NCBI GenBank assembly: GCA_030669695.1
Contig: DAOVDC010000001.1
Location: 1 to 24,025, forward strand
Direction: 5' to 3'
Length of the DNA: 24,025 bases
Source of the DNA: Candidatus Bathyarchaeota archaeon
GTDB taxonomy: Archaea > Thermoproteota > Bathyarchaeia > Bathyarchaeales > Bathyarchaeaceae
The translations under genes were made by a program, and so were the position numbers. The stretch's first letter is position 1. Each line of letters starts with the position of its first letter. Shown here piece after piece: positions 21,681 through 24,025 of the stretch. Below the pieces are notes generated by a model that worked only from the letters and a program-made list of their open reading frames with translations, made no database searches and was not told the origin of the DNA.

Positions 21681-22150
21681 GGCTACTGTTAGACACCACA
21701 TATTTCCTTCCCGCTATAGGAATTCATGTGGAAAGAATTCCGCCGCGTGCACCACTTGATTTAATGGAAAGAGGACATACAATTTTCATCTGCGATATCA
21801 CCATTTTTGAGCTTTCAGCTAAGAGCGGAAAATACGTTGCTATGGAAAAGATTGAAGAAGAGAGACCCTTGAGAGGTGTGAGATCAATACTTTACGATGA
21901 TAGGGTAGGGAAAATACCTTATTACGATACATCAATTCTACTCACGGCGTTTGAATTAAGAAAAAGCCTAGACGATTTCATAGACTGCCTTATACTGTCA
22001 TCGGCTATCAATCAATGTGAAATGCTCATTACTGAGGACGACGACATCCAAAATTTTGCACAATCGAAAAACTTCCAAAAACTCGTCAAAACCGTAAATC
22101 CAAAGTTTAAAATCCAGTCAATAAAACAAATAACCGCTCACGTTGCCTAA
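21677..22150 (+). CDS. vapC: PIN-domain toxin (VapC), without an ordinary start codon
   Basis: The frame open from 21677 encodes LLLDTTYFLPAIGI (first catalytic Asp), DITIFELSAKSGK (Glu), DDFIDCLILSSAI (Asp) and LITEDDDIQNFA (last Asp): a full PIN ribonuclease site. The only standard start in frame, GTG 21728, is after the first Asp and would give a dead protein. Upstream codons are AGC TTA AGG CTA CTG TTA GAC. A TTGA overlap with the vapB stop would be the natural start; here it is TTAA, so one base has changed both the stop (TGA to TAA) and the start (TTG to TTA). Translation may begin at CTG 21686 or fail. Confidence 0.72.
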   Translation, partial: LRLLLDTTYFLPAIGIHVERIPPRAPLDLMERGHTIFICDITIFELSAKSGKYVAMEKIEEERPLRGVRSILYDDRVGKIPYYDTSILLTAFELRKSLDDFIDCLILSSAINQCEMLITEDDDIQNFAQSKNFQKLVKTVNPKFKIQSIKQITAHVA

Positions 22151-22177
22151 AATAATGTATGCTAGATAACAAACGCC

Positions 22178-22649
22178 TTGGAAAGAAGAGTACACAAGAC
22201 GGTCGATAACGAAACTGATTATTTGTTCCTTTTTCTTCCTACAACACTGAACGTTAGCACATCAGTTTCTAGTGGAAGACCATCCGGAAATCAGTACGTG
22301 AGTTCGGTCTTAGAAGAGGGGTTAAGGGGAGCTTACATCCCTTTAGTTATGGATGTTCTTCTAATTAGGGCGTATTGGATGATGACAAAGAAGTGAGGAT
22401 GCTCGGAAGAGGAGAGTGCGAAAGCCGTCAAACACTTCATAGAAGCGTACGACAGACCCGAATATTTCTGTCTTCATAAGCAAACCATAGGCGAGAAGCT
22501 TTGAGCTTGCCGAGGAGTTGAAACATGACGTTTATGACCGCGTCTACATTGCAGCTGCATTGTAAGAGAACGCTTCTGCAATCATAACAACCGATACAGA
22601 CTTTGAAGAACTATGCAAACGGGCAAGGCTTGAATACCAATTTTTATGA
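22178..22649 (+). pseudogene. Decayed PIN-domain toxin (vapC) gene
   Basis: Two frames together show a PIN protein. The first reads SVLEEGLRGAYIPLVMDVLL, AYWMMTKK, then a TGA where Trp is expected, then SEEESAKAVKHFIEAYDRPEYF. The second reads SFELAEELKHDVYDRVYIAAAL, then a TAA where a Lys or Glu codon is expected, and ENASAIITTDTDFEELCKRA. At least two nonsense changes and one frameshift (about 22490-22502) are present. The missing start and first Asp are near 22200. It is not related closely to the other two VapC proteins in the window. Confidence 0.75.
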
Positions 22650-22811
22650 AGCTTTTTTGACATCATCAATTGTATGTTGCTTAATTTTTTCAAGCTTGTC
22701 TAGGACTTGTTTTCTGCAACTTAGAAGCTGAACGTTGAAGCCCAAACGCGACAAACACCGAGAAATTTCTAAGGCTTCTTCAGCCAGAGACCGCTCAGCA
22801 ACATTGCACAT
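22644..22811 (-). CDS. Possible 55-aa helical protein or gene fragment
   Basis: ATG at 22811 opens a frame with SLAEEALEISRCLSRLGFNV, QLLSCRKQVLDKLEKIKQ and a Lys-rich end, to a stop at 22644. The residue pattern looks like real helical protein rather than random sequence. AAGGTG abuts the ATG too closely to be a good ribosome site. It overlaps the end of the dead vapC on the other strand. It may be the tail of a lost gene. Confidence 0.3.
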   Translation of the reverse strand: MCNVAERSLAEEALEISRCLSRLGFNVQLLSCRKQVLDKLEKIKQHTIDDVKKAS

Positions 22812-22911
22812 TCACCTTAAGAGAACTTTATTGACCAGTAGCAGAGGCACGAAAAGAATAAGACCTAAAAAATTGAGATTTCCGTCTTCCCTCTATAAAC
22901 CATAAAACAAG

Positions 22912-23301
22912 TTACCAAATACTTTTCACTAATCCTGATTTTCTTATCTCTGTGTCCTTCGTTATTAGCCCCTCTGCTTTTATTGCAACGCTTGTCGCGA
23001 CAATGATGCGGTCGTGCAACTCAGTAAGTTTGACATCGGGGATTATTTTTAGAATTTTCTCATCTAAAGGGTGTATTGAGAAGCTAGGATAAATGTCTAT
23101 TTTATCAAACATTTCCCATATCTTAAGTTCTGACCTAGTTCTTTCAAAAACATGTATCAATTCAGCTACGGCAATTGAGGGAATAAATATCTTGCATTTT
23201 TGTCTTTCAGCGTTTTCAAAAATTGTATCAACATTATCAGGAAGCTCATCAATTAGGTAACGTGCAAATGCATGTGCATCGGAAACATAAAGTTCATCCA
23301 T
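22912..23301 (-). CDS. vapC: PIN-domain ribonuclease toxin VapC
   Basis: The 129-residue PIN protein keeps its acidic site: D8 in YVSDAHAFARYL, E47 in SIAVAELIHVF, D97 in LHDRIIVATSV and D116 in LITKDTEIRKS. Toxins of this family cut RNA when their antitoxin is degraded. ATG at 23301 lies 2 bases after the antitoxin stop, so the two are co-translated. It shares no close similarity with the PIN protein at 21677, which fits independent acquisition. Confidence 0.9.
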   Translation of the reverse strand: MDELYVSDAHAFARYLIDELPDNVDTIFENAERQKCKIFIPSIAVAELIHVFERTRSELKIWEMFDKIDIYPSFSIHPLDEKILKIIPDVKLTELHDRIIVATSVAIKAEGLITKDTEIRKSGLVKSIW

Positions 23302-23303
23302 GA

Positions 23304-23576
23304 TTAGGTCTCCGCAACTTTGAAAAGCGATCTTTTAGCCTCCTCGATGAGCTGATCTAAATCCTTGTTTTTCCAATCACTTTTCATCATGCCTCTTAAT
23401 CCAACCCACGGGCCTTCAAAACGTGATTTTATCACTATTCCGTCTCTTGTAGCGATTATCTTAACTCTGGACCCTTGCTTGAGGTTGTATTTTTCCCTAA
23501 GAGGCTTCGGAATCACCATTTGCCCCTTACTCGTGATCTTAACTTCAAACACTTTCCTCTCTGAAGCATCGCTCAC
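23304..23576 (-). CDS. vapB: AbrB-family antitoxin VapB
   Basis: The 90-residue protein contains the AbrB/SpoVT core FEVKITSKGQMVIPKPLREKYNLKQGSRVKIIATRDGIVIK (about 10-50), the swapped-hairpin DNA-binding fold. Its C-terminal half (WVGLRGMMKSDWKNKDLDQLIEEAKRSLF) is the toxin-binding arm. It lies directly upstream of vapC and should repress the pair. The upstream 23580-23640 stretch is AT-rich and holds its promoter. Confidence 0.9.
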   Translation of the reverse strand: MSDASERKVFEVKITSKGQMVIPKPLREKYNLKQGSRVKIIATRDGIVIKSRFEGPWVGLRGMMKSDWKNKDLDQLIEEAKRSLFKVAET

Positions 23577-23720
23577 GTTTATTCACCGCCTAATTAATAA
23601 GAAAACCTTACTAAATAATCTTACTCAACCGCGATACTGTAAACTTATTTGTCATATCGAAGTATGAAAAAGTTAAGAAGGAAAACCTACAGAGTTAGGT
23701 ACTTAAACACGGTGAAACCA

Positions 23721-23843
23721 ATGCCAACCTTGATAATAGGTATGTATTATGATCGAGGCAAAGGTGCTGCTATTATATCTGATAGTAGGCTCCAAATAGG
23801 GACCGATTACTATACAGTACACTCAACCGCCAAAGACCATTGA
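23721..23843 (+). pseudogene. 5' stub of a proteasome-beta-like Ntn-hydrolase gene
   Basis: From ATG 23721, with GGTGA 5 bases upstream, the frame reads PTLIIGMYYDRGKGAAIISDSRLQIGTDYYT and ends 9 codons later. T-(I/V)-(I/V)-G...GAxIxSDSR is the opening of proteasome beta-type subunits, which are about 200 residues. Only 40 remain here, so the gene is cut off or frameshifted: sequence after 23830 stays open in the next frame to the window edge but does not read as proteasome. The expected catalytic Thr would be residue 3, after Met-Pro, unlike processed proteasome subunits; a related uncharacterised family is possible. Confidence 0.5.
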
Positions 23844-24000
23844 GTTCAACATCCAACCGCATCCAGCTTTTCAGCAACCACCACGACAGCCCAACCCAAA
23901 ACTCATGCGAAGGTTTTCACCTTTTCACACAAAGAACACAACAGAAGAAAAACACACCTTCTACATAACAAAATCGAACGTTCAAAACCCACTACCCCTC

Positions 24001-24015
24001 CCCCCGTATAGGGGG
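24001..24015. repeat. C5/G5 hairpin at the window edge
   Basis: CCCCC-GTATA-GGGGG is a perfect inverted repeat in a strongly A/C-rich plus strand, followed by TCTATAAAG, which on the minus strand reads as a TATA box (CTTTATAG). It may be the start of a leftward transcription unit beyond the window, or a terminator. Confidence 0.4.
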
Positions 24016-24025
24016 TCTATAAAGA

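Noticed and set aside
1..24025. CRISPR array, tRNA or rRNA genes
   Set aside because: No regularly spaced direct repeats of CRISPR type, no tRNA T-loop/acceptor pattern and no rRNA stretch was recognised by reading; a dedicated tRNA scan was not possible.

Overview
The window looks like a chromosomal segment of an uncultured archaeon, most likely on the Thermoproteota/Bathyarchaeia side. The basis is an archaeal-type RNA polymerase subunit H, an archaeal LSm protein, an Hsp20/UspA pair, two VapBC modules, TATA-box promoters, and many TTG/GTG starts preceded by Shine-Dalgarno sequences. The lineage is an inference; no rRNA or tRNA gene was seen.

Left part (1-11.2 kb): a block of seven sugar-metabolism genes is flanked by two paralogous Mrr-like (PD-(D/E)XK fold) genes in the same orientation, each with the same leader and TATA elements. 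The left copy has lost the E-x-K part of its catalytic motif; the right copy keeps it. Just inside the left copy lie an OB-fold nucleic-acid-binding protein and a tiny YHS protein. The sugar block has two leftward sister GT-A glycosyltransferases. A divergent promoter centred on a perfect 14-bp palindrome separates them from a rightward run: a mannosylglycerate-synthase-like transferase, a GT4 transferase, a HAD phosphatase, a glucosyl-3-phosphoglycerate-synthase-like (GT81) enzyme and a second GT4. The rightward genes would fit synthesis of a (mannosyl)glucosylglycerate-type solute or head group by a synthase/phosphatase route.

Middle (11.3-18.3 kb): a frameshifted GIY-YIG nuclease gene, then a leftward stress/RNA block (UspA, a frameshifted small gene, Hsp20, LSm, a DUF2153-like protein, RNA polymerase subunit H). 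Subunit H carries an N-terminal domain that resembles the eukaryotic Rpb5 jaw, which textbook archaeal subunits lack. Next come an HTH/CxxC protein and a coupled glmM-glmU-like pair for UDP-GlcNAc synthesis, which could feed the glycosyltransferases.

Right part (18.4-24.0 kb): small zinc-binding and charged hypothetical proteins, then a decaying accessory region. It holds a type III polyketide synthase-like gene broken by one frameshift, a Cas4-like nuclease remnant, a vapBC pair whose toxin has lost an ordinary start codon, a dead vapC, an intact vapBC pair, and the 5' stub of a proteasome-beta-like gene. An 8-bp palindrome, TGCATGCA, recurs between 12.6 and 19.7 kb, mostly outside genes.
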